This document shows, in pieces, positions 1-11,452 of a stretch of 64,000 bases of DNA. The position numbers and the translations under genes are program-made. The notes under the pieces were generated by a model. It made no database searches, had not been told where the DNA came from, and saw only the letters and a list, made by a program, of their open reading frames with translations. Position 1 is the stretch's first letter. Every line of letters begins with the position of its first letter. The stretch comes from Neisseria sp. (GTDB lineage Bacteria > Pseudomonadota > Gammaproteobacteria > Burkholderiales > Neisseriaceae), in NCBI GenBank assembly GCA_030538415.1, contig JAUNTY010000004.1:19440-83439 (forward strand), read 5' to 3'.

Positions 1-18
1 CGTCTGAAAGAAAAAACC

Positions 19-861
19 ATGCGCGAATATGCTTTTAAACTGGTCAACGTTTTTGCCGAACAGCATTTCGGCGGCAACCCGCTGGCGGTGTTTGCCGAAG
101 CCGACGGCCTGAGCGACGAAGCGATGCAGCAAATCGCGCGGCAGTTTAATTTGAGCGAAACTGTGTTTGCCTTTCAAGGCACGGGCGGGGCGGCGGCGGA
201 TTTGCGGATTTTCACCCCGGAATACGAATTGCCGCTGGCGGGGCATCCGACCTTGGGCAGTGCTTATGTGCTGCAGCGACAGCGCGGTTTGGGCGCAGAT
301 TTCGTGTTGAACACCCGCGCCAAAGCGGTGCGGCTGCACGGCGAGGGCAACAAGATGACGATGCGGATAAGCGGCTACACCTGCCGCGCCGCCACCGCCG
401 GCCGCGAAAACCTCGCCGATGCCTTGTCGCTTCCCGCCGAAGCCGTGGCGGAGCAGGCGTTTTGGGTCAATAGCGGCTCGCCGCAATTGCTGTTGCAAGT
501 GCGGGATACCGTCGCGTTGCAGCAAGCCCGTGCCGATGTCGGCAAATTGACAGCTATTTGTCAGACCGACGGCGGGCGGGTGATGGTTTATCTGTGGTGC
601 GAACAAGGTGATGCGGTGCATGCGCGGATGTTGTTTGAGCAAAACGGCGCGATATTGGAAGACAGCGGCACCGGTTCCGCCGCCGCCAACCTCGGCGCGT
701 ATTACGCCACCCGCGGCCTCGCCCCGATTGCGCGAACCATCGCACAAGGCGATGCCATGCAGCGGCCGAACCGCCTGTATTTACGCGTGGATGCCGAGGA
801 AAATATCTTTGTCGGCGGGCGCGTGGTTGAAGTGGGCGAAGGCATGTTCCGCCTGCCGTGA
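19..861 (+). CDS. PhzF-family isomerase-like protein
   Basis: This 280-residue protein belongs to the PhzF/DapF-like fold family of epimerases and isomerases. Its N-terminus has the typical FAEQHFGGNPLAVF start, and the family's catalytic glutamate lies in the segment NLSETVFAF at about residue 45. The C-terminal half carries the glycine-rich DSGTGSAAANLGAY motif that binds a small acidic substrate in relatives. Length matches the usual 260-300 residues. The start follows a purine-rich stretch directly behind an uptake sequence at the window edge. Most genomic PhzF proteins have no known substrate, and no phenazine genes are nearby, so a role in phenazine synthesis should not be assumed. It stands alone, with uptake-sequence and repeat DNA on its 3' side. 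Confidence 0.85.
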   Translation: MREYAFKLVNVFAEQHFGGNPLAVFAEADGLSDEAMQQIARQFNLSETVFAFQGTGGAAADLRIFTPEYELPLAGHPTLGSAYVLQRQRGLGADFVLNTRAKAVRLHGEGNKMTMRISGYTCRAATAGRENLADALSLPAEAVAEQAFWVNSGSPQLLLQVRDTVALQQARADVGKLTAICQTDGGRVMVYLWCEQGDAVHARMLFEQNGAILEDSGTGSAAANLGAYYATRGLAPIARTIAQGDAMQRPNRLYLRVDAEENIFVGGRVVEVGEGMFRLP

Positions 862-1359
862 ACGGATGTTTTCAGACGGCCTGGAATGCCGTTTTGGTTT
901 GGGCTGGGCAACAAACCTGCGGTTTGTTGCCCTCTCCCCAACCCTCCCCACGGGGGAGGGAGCAAGGTTGCAGTAGGATAAAAATTGCAGGATGGATTAA
1001 ACGCTGTTAAAACCTGAAATGGTTGATAGAGCAGAAACCTACCCCCTCCCGCTTGTCCTCGCAGGGGATGAGGAGAGGGCTTGCCCCGCTTTGCGGGGTA
1101 AAGGAGAGAGCAACAAGCCCTAAGGCTTGTATCGGCTCAAGTTGAAATGAAAGCGAAAGCAAACAGGCCGTCTGAAAAAGCATTTCAGATGTCCTAGATT
1201 GAAAAATGCGTGCGTACTTGCGACAACCCTACACGCAGACTACGCTTTCTGCAATCAAGCCATTAATCAGCAACAATAAAATACCTTTCAGACGGCCTTT
1301 TTGATAACAGGCCGTCTGAAACCGAAACAAACGAAATAAACCAACCGAGAGTAAAGAAG
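862..1359. other. Intergenic region with repeats before carB
   Basis: No credible gene is seen in these 498 bases. They hold four or more uptake sequences (including an inverted pair at about 1290-1320) and two C/G-rich repeat blocks. One block is CTCTCCCCAACCCT-like at about 930-962. The other, at about 1043-1080, has CTCGCAGGGGATGAGGAGAG. Related copies occur at 4631-4675 and 4738-4770 on the other side of carB, so carB is bracketed by the same repeat family. The carB promoter must lie here, but I cannot place it confidently. Confidence 0.6.
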
Positions 1360-4572
<3,213 letters not shown>

Positions 4573-5239
4573 GCTTAAGCGATTGAACGTGAGTTTGGGA
4601 TAATTATTTTGAGTAATTTTTGAAATTTCAGTAACTTGCTCCCTCTCCTGCGGGAGAGGGTTGGGGAGAGGGCTAAACACTTGAGGCTTAAGTAATGTTT
4701 CTTCCTCCAACGGCTTTGCCCTTTCTCTAACGCTGTCCTCATCCCCTGTGAGGACAAGCAGGAAAGAGGATAAAATACTGAATTTCCACGAGTTTATGTA
4801 TTATCTATGCATTTTCCTTATCCTGGGCTCACGTTATTGAAGTAAAAAAGCAGCAGGCCGTCTGAAAGATCTTCGGACGGCCTGCGGTGTTTTCGTGGGC
4901 AGAGCCCACGCTACGCCTGCTGTAAACAACGCTATAGTCGAAGAAATTAGATTCTGCTACGGCGTTGGCTCGCCTTGTCGTACTATCTGTACTGCCTGCG
5001 GCTCGCCGCCTTGTATCAGAATCTAATTTCTTCGACTATAGTTTTTCTTACACCTCTGGTCGTCTGAAAAAAAACGAACAGGTTCTTCAGACGGCCTTGG
5101 TAACAGTAAAGCGGCTGTATCGGATATTTATCGCGTGTTTGGCAATCAAGTATGGCAGCTTTGCTCATGTCGGTGCCTGTTGGAGGAATATTGTTTCAGA
5201 CGGCCTTTTCCATTGAGGCCGTCTGAAATTATTTTTCAC
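4573..5239. other. Repeat-rich intergenic region after carB
   Basis: No gene is supported here. The region contains a GAGAGGGTTGGGGAGAGGG-type repeat at about 4631-4675, a related block at 4738-4770, a GC palindrome CGTGGGCAGAGCCCACGCTAC near 4893-4915, one full Correia-type element (4933-5040), and several uptake sequences. Uptake-sequence inverted pairs at about 5060-5095 and 5197-5228 could act as terminators. Confidence 0.6.
4933..5040. repeat. Correia-type repeat element (short form)
   Basis: A 108-base element starts TATAGTCGAAGAAATTAGA and ends with the reverse complement (CTAATTTCTTCGACTATA). Its interior, CTACGGCGTTGGCTCGCC...GGCTCGCCGCCTTGTAT, is the conserved Correia core. The terminal bases differ from the meningococcal TATAGTGG form. 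Such elements can carry promoters and IHF or RNase III sites; none was tested here. Confidence 0.9.
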
Positions 5240-5268
5240 TTGCAACTCATTGATAAATCGTCTATAAA
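5240..5268 (+). promoter_or_regulatory. Sigma70-type promoter for MFS gene
   Basis: TTGCAA (5240-5245) and TATAAA (5263-5268) are separated by 17 bases, about 60 bases before the MFS start codon. The position and spacing fit a sigma70 promoter. It is called by eye only. Confidence 0.55.
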
Positions 5269-5327
5269 TCGCTTTCTTTCAAGAAGGTTAATATCAATAT
5301 AACAAGCAACAAGAGAGAGGAAACAAA

Positions 5328-6647
5328 ATGGATGTGATGACGCGGCTGCAGAATCTGCCGGTGGGGAAGTTTCACTATAAATTGCTGGTGTTGGTGGGCT
5401 TGGGCTGGCTGTTTGATGCGATGGATACCGGCATGGTGTCGTTTGTGCTGGCCACGCTCGGCGAGGAATGGGCGTTGGCGCCGAAACAATTGGGCTGGGT
5501 GGTGAGCATCGGTTTTGTGGGCATGGCCATCGGCGCGGTGTTGGGCGGGCGCACGGCGGATAAAATCGGCCGCAAAACGGTGTTTGCCGCGAGCCTGGTG
5601 GTATACAGCGTCGCCACGGCCTTGTGTGCGGTGGCGCCGGATTTGGGCTGGTTGCTGCTGTTTCGCTTTTTTGTCGGCGTGGGGCTGGGCGCGCAGCTGC
5701 CGGTGGCGGTGACGCTGGTGAGCGAGTATGTGCCGGCCAAGGTGCGCGGGCGCTTTATCGTGTTGCTGGAAAGTTTTTGGGGGCTGGGCTGGCTGGCGGC
5801 GGCGCTGGTGTCGTATTTCTTTATCCCGCAATACGGCTGGCACAGCGCGTTTCTGATTGGCGGGCTGCCGGTGTTTTATGTGTTTTTCGTGTGGAAATAT
5901 ATTCCGGAATCGGTGCCGTATCTGATTAATAAAGGCCGCATCGACGAGGCGCATGCGATTGTGAGCCGTTTGGAGGAGGAGGCGGGTTTGCCGGTGGTGC
6001 AGCAAGCCGAAGTGGTTCAGACGGCCTCGAAAGAAGCGGTGCGTTTCGGCCAGCTTTGGCAACCGCCGTTTGCGCGGCGCACGTTGATGCTGTGGCTGAT
6101 TTGGTTTGGCATTGTGTTTTCGTATTACGGTATTTTCACCTGGCTGCCGAAGCTGCTGGTGGAGCAGGGCTATACGGTGGTGAAAACGTTTGAATATGTG
6201 TTGGTGATGATTTTAGCGCAGCTGCCGGGCTATTTTGCGGCGGCGGTGCTGGTGGAAAAACTCGGCCGCAAAGCCACGCTGGCGGGCTTTCTGTTTGCCT
6301 GCGCGGTGTGCGCCTATTTCTTCGGCCAAAGCACGAGTGTGACCGAAATTATGTTGTGGGGCAGCCTGATGTCGTTTTTCAACCTCGGCGCCTGGGGCGT
6401 GCTCTATACCTATACGCCCGAGCTTTATCCGGTGCGTTTCCGTGCCTTCGGCTCGGGCTGGGCAGGTGCGGTCGGGCGCATCGGCGGTATTGTGGCGCCG
6501 ATGGCGGTGGCGGCGATGATGGGCGGCAGCGGCGGTTTCGGCAAAATCTTTATCATGTTTACCGGCGTGTTGCTGGCGGTGGTGGCGGTGATTCTGCTGT
6601 TGGGCGAAGAAACCCGCGGGCGCACGTTGGAAGATATCAGCAGCTGA
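5328..6647 (+). CDS. MFS transporter, NiaP-like / metabolite:H+ symporter type
   Basis: This 439-residue inner-membrane carrier has about twelve hydrophobic segments. Family signatures are clear. The first helix has FDAMDTGM with acidic residues, the loop between helices 2 and 3 has GGRTADKIGRKT, and helix 4 onward has GVGLGAQLPVAVTLVSEY. A large cytoplasmic loop (about residues 200-245) ends before the second half. These features place it in the sugar/aromatic-acid:H+ symporter branch that includes the niacin carrier NiaP. The substrate cannot be fixed from sequence: niacin or a small organic acid are both plausible. A strong GAGAGAGGAA ribosome site precedes the ATG. It is monocistronic, with a good promoter at 5240 and an uptake-sequence hairpin at 6734. 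Confidence 0.8.
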   Translation: MDVMTRLQNLPVGKFHYKLLVLVGLGWLFDAMDTGMVSFVLATLGEEWALAPKQLGWVVSIGFVGMAIGAVLGGRTADKIGRKTVFAASLVVYSVATALCAVAPDLGWLLLFRFFVGVGLGAQLPVAVTLVSEYVPAKVRGRFIVLLESFWGLGWLAAALVSYFFIPQYGWHSAFLIGGLPVFYVFFVWKYIPESVPYLINKGRIDEAHAIVSRLEEEAGLPVVQQAEVVQTASKEAVRFGQLWQPPFARRTLMLWLIWFGIVFSYYGIFTWLPKLLVEQGYTVVKTFEYVLVMILAQLPGYFAAAVLVEKLGRKATLAGFLFACAVCAYFFGQSTSVTEIMLWGSLMSFFNLGAWGVLYTYTPELYPVRFRAFGSGWAGAVGRIGGIVAPMAVAAMMGGSGGFGKIFIMFTGVLLAVVAVILLLGEETRGRTLEDISS

Positions 6648-6733
6648 TGCTTGTGGAATAAAAGCGGCGGCTTTCAGACGGCCTTGTGTTAGAATGGCGC
6701 GCTGTCTGGAAATTATCAGCCGCCTGATTGATG

Positions 6734-6760
6734 AGGCCGTCTGAAAGTTTCAGACGGCCT
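6734..6760. terminator. Uptake-sequence inverted pair
   Basis: AGGCCGTCTGAAAG and its complement form a perfect hairpin of two facing uptake sequences 87 bases after the MFS gene and 30 bases before moxR. Such pairs act as terminators in Neisseria. There is no long T tract, so termination strength is uncertain. Confidence 0.5.
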
Positions 6761-6789
6761 CATTATATTGTCTGAAGAACGAAAACTTT

Positions 6790-7701
6790 ATGAATCCCGC
6801 TATCCAAAACGCATTGCAACAGCTCAACACGCTGATTTTAAGCAAGGAAAACATACTCAAACAGCTTTTTGCCGCCATTCTCGCGGGCGGCCACGTGCTG
6901 CTGGAAGACGTGCCCGGCGTGGGCAAAACCACGCTGGCGCACGGCTTGGCGGCGGTGTTGGGGCTGGATTACCGCCGCGTGCAGTTTACCAACGACATGC
7001 TGCCTTCCGACTTGCTCGGCGTCAACGTATACCGCCCCAACGAAGCGCGTTTCGAATTCCACCCCGGCCCCGTGTTCCACTCGTTTTTGCTGGCCGACGA
7101 AATCAACCGCAGCTCGCCCAAACTGCAATCGGCGCTGCTCGAGGCGATGGAGGAGCGGCAGGTGTCGGTCGACGGCCAAACGTATCCGCTGCCCCGGCCG
7201 TTTATCGTGGTGGCCACGCAAAACCCGGCGGAGCAGCTGGGCACATTTGCGCTGCCCGAATCACAGCTCGACCGCTTCATGATGCGGCTGAGCATGGGCT
7301 ATCCCGCCGCCGAAGCGGAAAAGCAGCTCTATGCACAAGGCGACCGCCGCCGCGCGTTGCCGGATTTGCAGCCCGTTTGCGACGCCGCCGTGTTGCAGCA
7401 ATGGCAGCAGCAGGCGATGGAAGTGACTTTTTCGCAGGCCGCCGCCGATTATGTCTACCGGCTGGTCGAGGCCACGCGGCAGCCCGGCCGCTTTGTGCTG
7501 GGGCTGAGCCCGCGCGCAGGGCTGGCGGTGGTGCGCGCGGCCAAGGCGTGGGCATTCATGCAGGGGCGCGGCCATGTGTTGCCCGACGACATCAAGGCGG
7601 TGTGGGTGGTGGTGGCGAACCACCGCGTCGCGCCCGTGCAAAGCGGGCAAAACAGCGCGCGCATGCTGGCGGAGATGCTCAGCCATGTGGCCGTTTCCTG
7701 A
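6790..7701 (+). CDS. MoxR-family AAA+ ATPase
   Basis: This 303-residue cytoplasmic ATPase is of the MoxR/RavA-like type (AAA_3 plus C-terminal lid). Walker A is visible as VPGVGKTTLAHG near residue 42. Walker B is FLLADEINRSSPKLQSALLEAMEE, the family hallmark, with sensor 1 at VVATQNPAEQLGTFALPE. MoxR ATPases act as chaperones for metal insertion or protein activation. They are typically encoded with a DUF58 protein and a transglutaminase-like membrane protein, exactly as here. The next gene starts inside its 3' end, with 17 bases of overlap, indicating coupled translation. The client is unknown. Confidence 0.93.
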   Translation: MNPAIQNALQQLNTLILSKENILKQLFAAILAGGHVLLEDVPGVGKTTLAHGLAAVLGLDYRRVQFTNDMLPSDLLGVNVYRPNEARFEFHPGPVFHSFLLADEINRSSPKLQSALLEAMEERQVSVDGQTYPLPRPFIVVATQNPAEQLGTFALPESQLDRFMMRLSMGYPAAEAEKQLYAQGDRRRALPDLQPVCDAAVLQQWQQQAMEVTFSQAAADYVYRLVEATRQPGRFVLGLSPRAGLAVVRAAKAWAFMQGRGHVLPDDIKAVWVVVANHRVAPVQSGQNSARMLAEMLSHVAVS

Positions 7702-8623
7702 CAAAAGCCTGCCCGTGGCGGCGGGCCGCTCGCCCGCGCTGGCGGCGCTTTATTGCCGCCCCACGCGCCTGGGGGCGGGGCTGGCGGTGATGGTGTTGCT
7801 GCTGTGGCTGGTGGGGCTGAATTACCAGGTCAACCTCGCTTACGCCGCCGCGTTTTGGCTGGCGGGCTTTTGGGCGGTGGCGCTGCTGATGAACCTGCGC
7901 CAGTTATTGGCCTTGCAGATTGATGTGGCGATGCCGCAGGAAGTGTTTGCCGGCGGCACCGCCACGCTGGTGTTGCGCGCCGAAGCCAACACCCGCAGCC
8001 GCCGCCTGTGGCTCTGCAACGAAGACGAATTCCTGCAAGACGGAGCCGCCGCCGACTGGCAGCCGTGGGCGGTGGATGCTGCGGGCGCGCAGACGTTTGC
8101 ATGGCAGGTGCCTGCGCGCTTGCGCGGCCGCCTGCACGTGCCCGCGCTGCGCACCGCCAGCATCGCGCCTTTCGGCCTCAGCATGGTGCAATGCGTGTGG
8201 CATTGGCCGAGCGACGCGGTGGTGTTCCCCGCGCCGATCGCACACGATGCGCCGCGCAGCCGTGCCGGTGACGAAGAGGCCGCCCGCCGCCCGCCGCTGC
8301 CGGGCGGCGACGATTTGGCCTGGCTGCAGCCGCACCAGCCGGGTGCGTCGTTGCAACACGTGGCCTGGAAAGCCTATGCCAAAACCGGCGAAATGCTCGA
8401 CAAGCGTTTTGAAGACAGGCCGTCTGCAAGCCGCGACGAGGTGATTTCCTGGCAGGATTATCCCGCAGGCACGCCGAAAGAGCGGCTGGCCGGGCTGCTC
8501 TGCCAGCGCGTGCTCGAAGCCGAACGCGGCGGGCGGCCTTATGCGCTGGTGTTGCCGCAGCGCACCATTGCCCCGCAAAACGGCATGCGCGATGTCTGCC
8601 TGACGGCGCTGGCGTTGTGGTGA
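7685..8623 (+). CDS. DUF58 domain protein
   Basis: This 312-residue protein starts MWPFPDKSLPVAAG. It has two adjacent N-terminal membrane helices (about residues 38-78) and a soluble domain with the DUF58 core. Key pattern: the PGGDDLAWLQPHQPGASLQHVAWKAYAK stretch, in which the central R/K-x-Y-x-PGD segment of the family is recognisable, followed by DKRFED. DUF58 proteins accompany MoxR ATPases and often have a von Willebrand A-like fold. I chose the ATG at 7685 over an upstream in-frame start because it removes most of the overlap with moxR and gives a normal N-terminus. It probably forms one operon with moxR and perhaps the transglutaminase gene, although a 312-base mobile repeat now separates them. 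Confidence 0.85.
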   Translation: MWPFPDKSLPVAAGRSPALAALYCRPTRLGAGLAVMVLLLWLVGLNYQVNLAYAAAFWLAGFWAVALLMNLRQLLALQIDVAMPQEVFAGGTATLVLRAEANTRSRRLWLCNEDEFLQDGAAADWQPWAVDAAGAQTFAWQVPARLRGRLHVPALRTASIAPFGLSMVQCVWHWPSDAVVFPAPIAHDAPRSRAGDEEAARRPPLPGGDDLAWLQPHQPGASLQHVAWKAYAKTGEMLDKRFEDRPSASRDEVISWQDYPAGTPKERLAGLLCQRVLEAERGGRPYALVLPQRTIAPQNGMRDVCLTALALW

Positions 8624-8638
8624 GGTTTCAGACGGCCT

Positions 8639-8950
8639 GAGGCCTTTGCAAAAAATAACCGTCGCACCCGCGCAGGCGGGTGCCCAGTCTGAAGCGCAGC
8701 TTCAGCTCAAGCTTTCCAGCCCTGGAAATTTACAACCCCAAGATTCATCTTGGATTTATATAGTCGTTTCGTTAGATTGAGACAAGGCAGCAAACCGCAG
8801 ACAGTACAGACAGTACGGCAAGGCGTAGCAACGCTGTATCAATCTAACGGAACGACTATAGAATAAGAAAAATAGACAGACAAGCAAAGCCGCGCTTTGC
8901 ACTGGGCACCCGCCTGCGCGGGTGCGACGGTTATTTTTTGCAAGAGCCTC
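8639..8950. mobile_element. MITE-like element with 50-base inverted repeats, containing a CREE
   Basis: The left arm (8639-8688) begins GAGGCCTTTGCAAAAAATAA. The right arm (8901-8950) is its reverse complement with about two mismatches. The arms include a GCACCCGCGCAGGCGGGTGC palindrome. GAGRCCTTTGCAAAA is similar to ends of IS5-family elements in Neisseria (from general knowledge). No transposase is present, so this is a non-autonomous element. A complete Correia-type element has inserted into its centre. It lies between the DUF58 and transglutaminase genes. Confidence 0.75.
8759..8860. repeat. Correia-type element nested in a MITE
   Basis: TATAGTCGTTTCGTTAGATT opens the element and AATCTAACGGAACGACTATA closes it (102 bases). 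The core is in the reverse orientation compared with 4933-5040: GACAAGGCAGCAAACCGCAGACAGTAC...GTACGGCAAGGCG. Confidence 0.88.
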
Positions 8951-9048
8951 ATATGGGCAAGGCCGTCTGAAAGTAAGATTGGTTGCCACGGTTTGAATGT
9001 CTGCTGACAAACCGCCCCGTTTTTCAATTTTGTGCCGATTTTTTTCTT

Positions 9049-11025
9049 ATGATGATTCTCAACCCGCCTTTCCTCCGCCAGCAACCGCCGCGCCATGTGC
9101 AAGCGGCGGTGTTGCTGGCTTTGCTGTGGGCGGCGCTGCCGCTGGTGACGGCCTTGCCGCTGGTGGTGACGGCGCTGTTCGGCGGTTTGTGGCTGCTGCG
9201 CATGGCCTTGCTGCGGCTGGGTATCGGCAAAGTGCCGCTGCCCGCGCTGCTGCTGATGGCGGTGATGGCGGCGGCGCTGGTGTGGCAGCAATTGGGCACA
9301 CTGGTGGGGCGCGAGGGCGGCATTGCGTTTTTGCTGCTGCTGGTGATGTTGAAGGCTTTTGAAGGACACAGCGCGCGCGATTGGCAGGTGTTGCTGCTGG
9401 CCATGCTGTTTCTTATCGGCTCCAGCGTAGTGCTCAACCAGAGCCTGCCGGTCGGCGGCTGGCTGCTGCTGGCCTTGCTGGCGGTGGCGCTGTGTTTCGC
9501 GCTGTTGTGCGGATTGGCGGCGAAGGAGGCGTTGTGGCGCGGCGGCCAGGCTTTGCTGCTCACCCTGCCGCTGATGGTGGTGTTGTTTGTGAGCGTGCCG
9601 CGCCTGAACGAGCCGTTGTGGCGCATTCCGCAGCCCGATGAGGCGCAGGCACAAACCGGGCTTTCCGACAGCATGGAGCCTGGCAGCATCAGCAATCTGG
9701 TGCAGAGCAACGAATGGGTGGCGAACGTGACCTTTGCCGACGGCTATCGGCCGCAGCAGGGCGATTTGTATTGGCGCGCCATCATCATGGGCGAATTCGA
9801 CGGTACGCGCTGGCGGGCGGTTGACGAAACGTATGTCGATGCGGCGCGGGTGAATGCCGATGCGGCGCAAACCGTGGCTTATCAAATGATTCTGCGCGAC
9901 CAGCAAGGCGTGATTCCGGCGCTCGATTACCCGGCCGAAGCGCTGCCGCAGGGGCTGGAAAAGCGGCTGGGGCAGGTGGTGCGCGCCCGTGCCAGTCGAG
10001 AAGGCTTGCGCCGCGTGGCCTTGCAGGCGGATTTGGGCGGGCTTTTGCCGCACCGCCTGAGCGAGGCGGAAAAGCAGTTTTACACCGCGTTGCCGGCGGG
10101 CAATCTGCAAACCCGCCAACTGGCTGAATCGCTGGCGCGGCGGTCGGCGGGCGCACGCCAGTTTGTCGACCAGGTGTTGCACCATTACCGCAGCCAATCG
10201 TTTGCCTACACCCTGCAGCCGCCGCGCATGCCGGGCAACAACGGCATCGACGAATTCATGTTCCGTGCCCGCCGCGGCTTTTGCGAACATTACGCGCAAA
10301 GCTTCGTGGTGATGATGCGCGCCGCCGGGCTGCCCGCGCGGGTGGTCACCGGCTATCTGGGCGCGGAATACAATGCCGAGGGCGGCTTCTGGCAAATCCG
10401 CAGCCGTGATGCGCATGCGTGGGCGGAAGTGTGGCTGGCCGATGAAGAGGCGTGGCTGCGGGTCGATCCCACTAGTGCCGCGGCATCGCAACGCAGCAGC
10501 GGCGGCATCGGCGCGGCCTTGAGCGAAGACGAGCGCAGCCGCGTGGCAGGCGGCAGCAGCCGTTTTTCACGTTGGCGCGAGGCGGGACAGTTTTACTGGC
10601 AGCAATGGGTGGTGAACTACGACCAAAGCCGCCAACAAAGCTTTTTTGCCGCGCTGGGTTTGGGCGGCTTCAACTGGAAAACCGCATTGCTGGTGTTGCC
10701 CGCCGCGTTGCTGCTGGCCTTGCTGCCGCTGCTGCGCTGGTGGTTGGGCGGGCGCAGACGCGAGCAAGATGATTTGCAGGCCGGTTTCATGCTGCTCAAA
10801 ACCGCGCTGATGGGCGAGGGCGACGAAACCGTGGCGGCCACCAGCGCTGCGGAATTGCGGCAGCTGATGCAGGCGGGCGGCATGCCGGAAGACGCCGTGT
10901 TGAACCGCTTGCTGGATGAATACGAGCATTGGCTGTATGCCGCCAAACGCCCGTCGGTGCGGCTGCAGCGGCGCTGGTACCGGCAGGCGCGTAAGCTGGC
11001 GCGGCGTTATTACCGTCGGCGTTGA
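9049..11025 (+). CDS. DUF3488 / transglutaminase-like membrane protein
   Basis: This 658-residue inner-membrane protein has about five to six N-terminal hydrophobic helices (residues 1-190), a periplasmic transglutaminase-like domain, and one C-terminal helix near residue 560 with a short tail. The protease-like triad is visible: Cys in RRGFCEHYAQSF, His in SRDAHAWAEVW, and Asp in LRVDPTS. This is the TgpA/YebA-type architecture that accompanies MoxR-DUF58 genes. In Pseudomonas the relative TgpA is essential. The ATG at 9049 is preferred over a TTG at 8983 because the hydrophobic N-terminus then starts normally. No strong ribosome site is seen, so 9052 is also possible. Confidence 0.9.
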   Translation: MMILNPPFLRQQPPRHVQAAVLLALLWAALPLVTALPLVVTALFGGLWLLRMALLRLGIGKVPLPALLLMAVMAAALVWQQLGTLVGREGGIAFLLLLVMLKAFEGHSARDWQVLLLAMLFLIGSSVVLNQSLPVGGWLLLALLAVALCFALLCGLAAKEALWRGGQALLLTLPLMVVLFVSVPRLNEPLWRIPQPDEAQAQTGLSDSMEPGSISNLVQSNEWVANVTFADGYRPQQGDLYWRAIIMGEFDGTRWRAVDETYVDAARVNADAAQTVAYQMILRDQQGVIPALDYPAEALPQGLEKRLGQVVRARASREGLRRVALQADLGGLLPHRLSEAEKQFYTALPAGNLQTRQLAESLARRSAGARQFVDQVLHHYRSQSFAYTLQPPRMPGNNGIDEFMFRARRGFCEHYAQSFVVMMRAAGLPARVVTGYLGAEYNAEGGFWQIRSRDAHAWAEVWLADEEAWLRVDPTSAAASQRSSGGIGAALSEDERSRVAGGSSRFSRWREAGQFYWQQWVVNYDQSRQQSFFAALGLGGFNWKTALLVLPAALLLALLPLLRWWLGGRRREQDDLQAGFMLLKTALMGEGDETVAATSAAELRQLMQAGGMPEDAVLNRLLDEYEHWLYAAKRPSVRLQRRWYRQARKLARRYYRRR

Positions 11026-11174
11026 AAGATAACGAGGCCGTCTGAAAACAGGTTGCCTGATTGGTTTTGGCAATGGCCGAACTTGGCCAAATACCACACT
11101 TGCCGCGTGAAAAACGCGTTCAGACGGCCTGATTGATGCCGTTGGCTTTATCGCGCCCAAAAAGGTGTTCATAA

Positions 11175-11387
11175 TATAGTCGAAGAAATGAGTTTCTGCT
11201 ACGGCGTTGGCTCGCCTTGTCGTACTATAGCGAAATAAAATAAGAAAGATACAAGGCGGCAAGCCGAAGACAGTACAAACAGTACGGCAAGGCGCAGCTA
11301 ACGCAGTAGATTTCTTATTTTATTTTGCTATATCTGTACTGTCTGCGGCTCGCCGCCTTGCATCAGAAGCTAATTTCTTCGACTATA
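11175..11387. repeat. Correia-type element interrupted by a second one (outer copy)
   Basis: The outer copy starts TATAGTCGAAGAAATGAG and ends CTAATTTCTTCGACTATA. Its core CTCGCCTTGTCGTAC is split at the TA after GTAC and resumes as TCTGTACTGTCTGCGGC. The uninterrupted copy at 4933 reads GTCGTACTATCTGTACTG at this point. The insertion therefore went into the core TA. Confidence 0.9.
11226..11332. repeat. Inner Correia-type element inserted in another
   Basis: A full 107-base element (TATAGCGAAATAAAATAAG ... CTTATTTTATTTTGCTATA) sits in reverse orientation inside the copy at 11175-11387. TA is present on both sides, as expected for insertion with duplication of a TA target. Confidence 0.9.
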
Positions 11388-11452
11388 TCGCTCCGGGCGT
11401 TTGTTTGAAAACAGACGCCGTCATCCGCTTTCCCACTTTCTTGCCTATTGTT

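Noticed and set aside
19..861. Assignment of the PhzF protein to phenazine synthesis
   Set aside because: No other phenazine genes are nearby, and most PhzF-family members have other or unknown substrates.
6768..7790. A 340-codon arginine/alanine-rich frame overlapping moxR
   Set aside because: It is a +1 shadow of moxR. The MoxR frame has Walker A and B motifs and normal composition.
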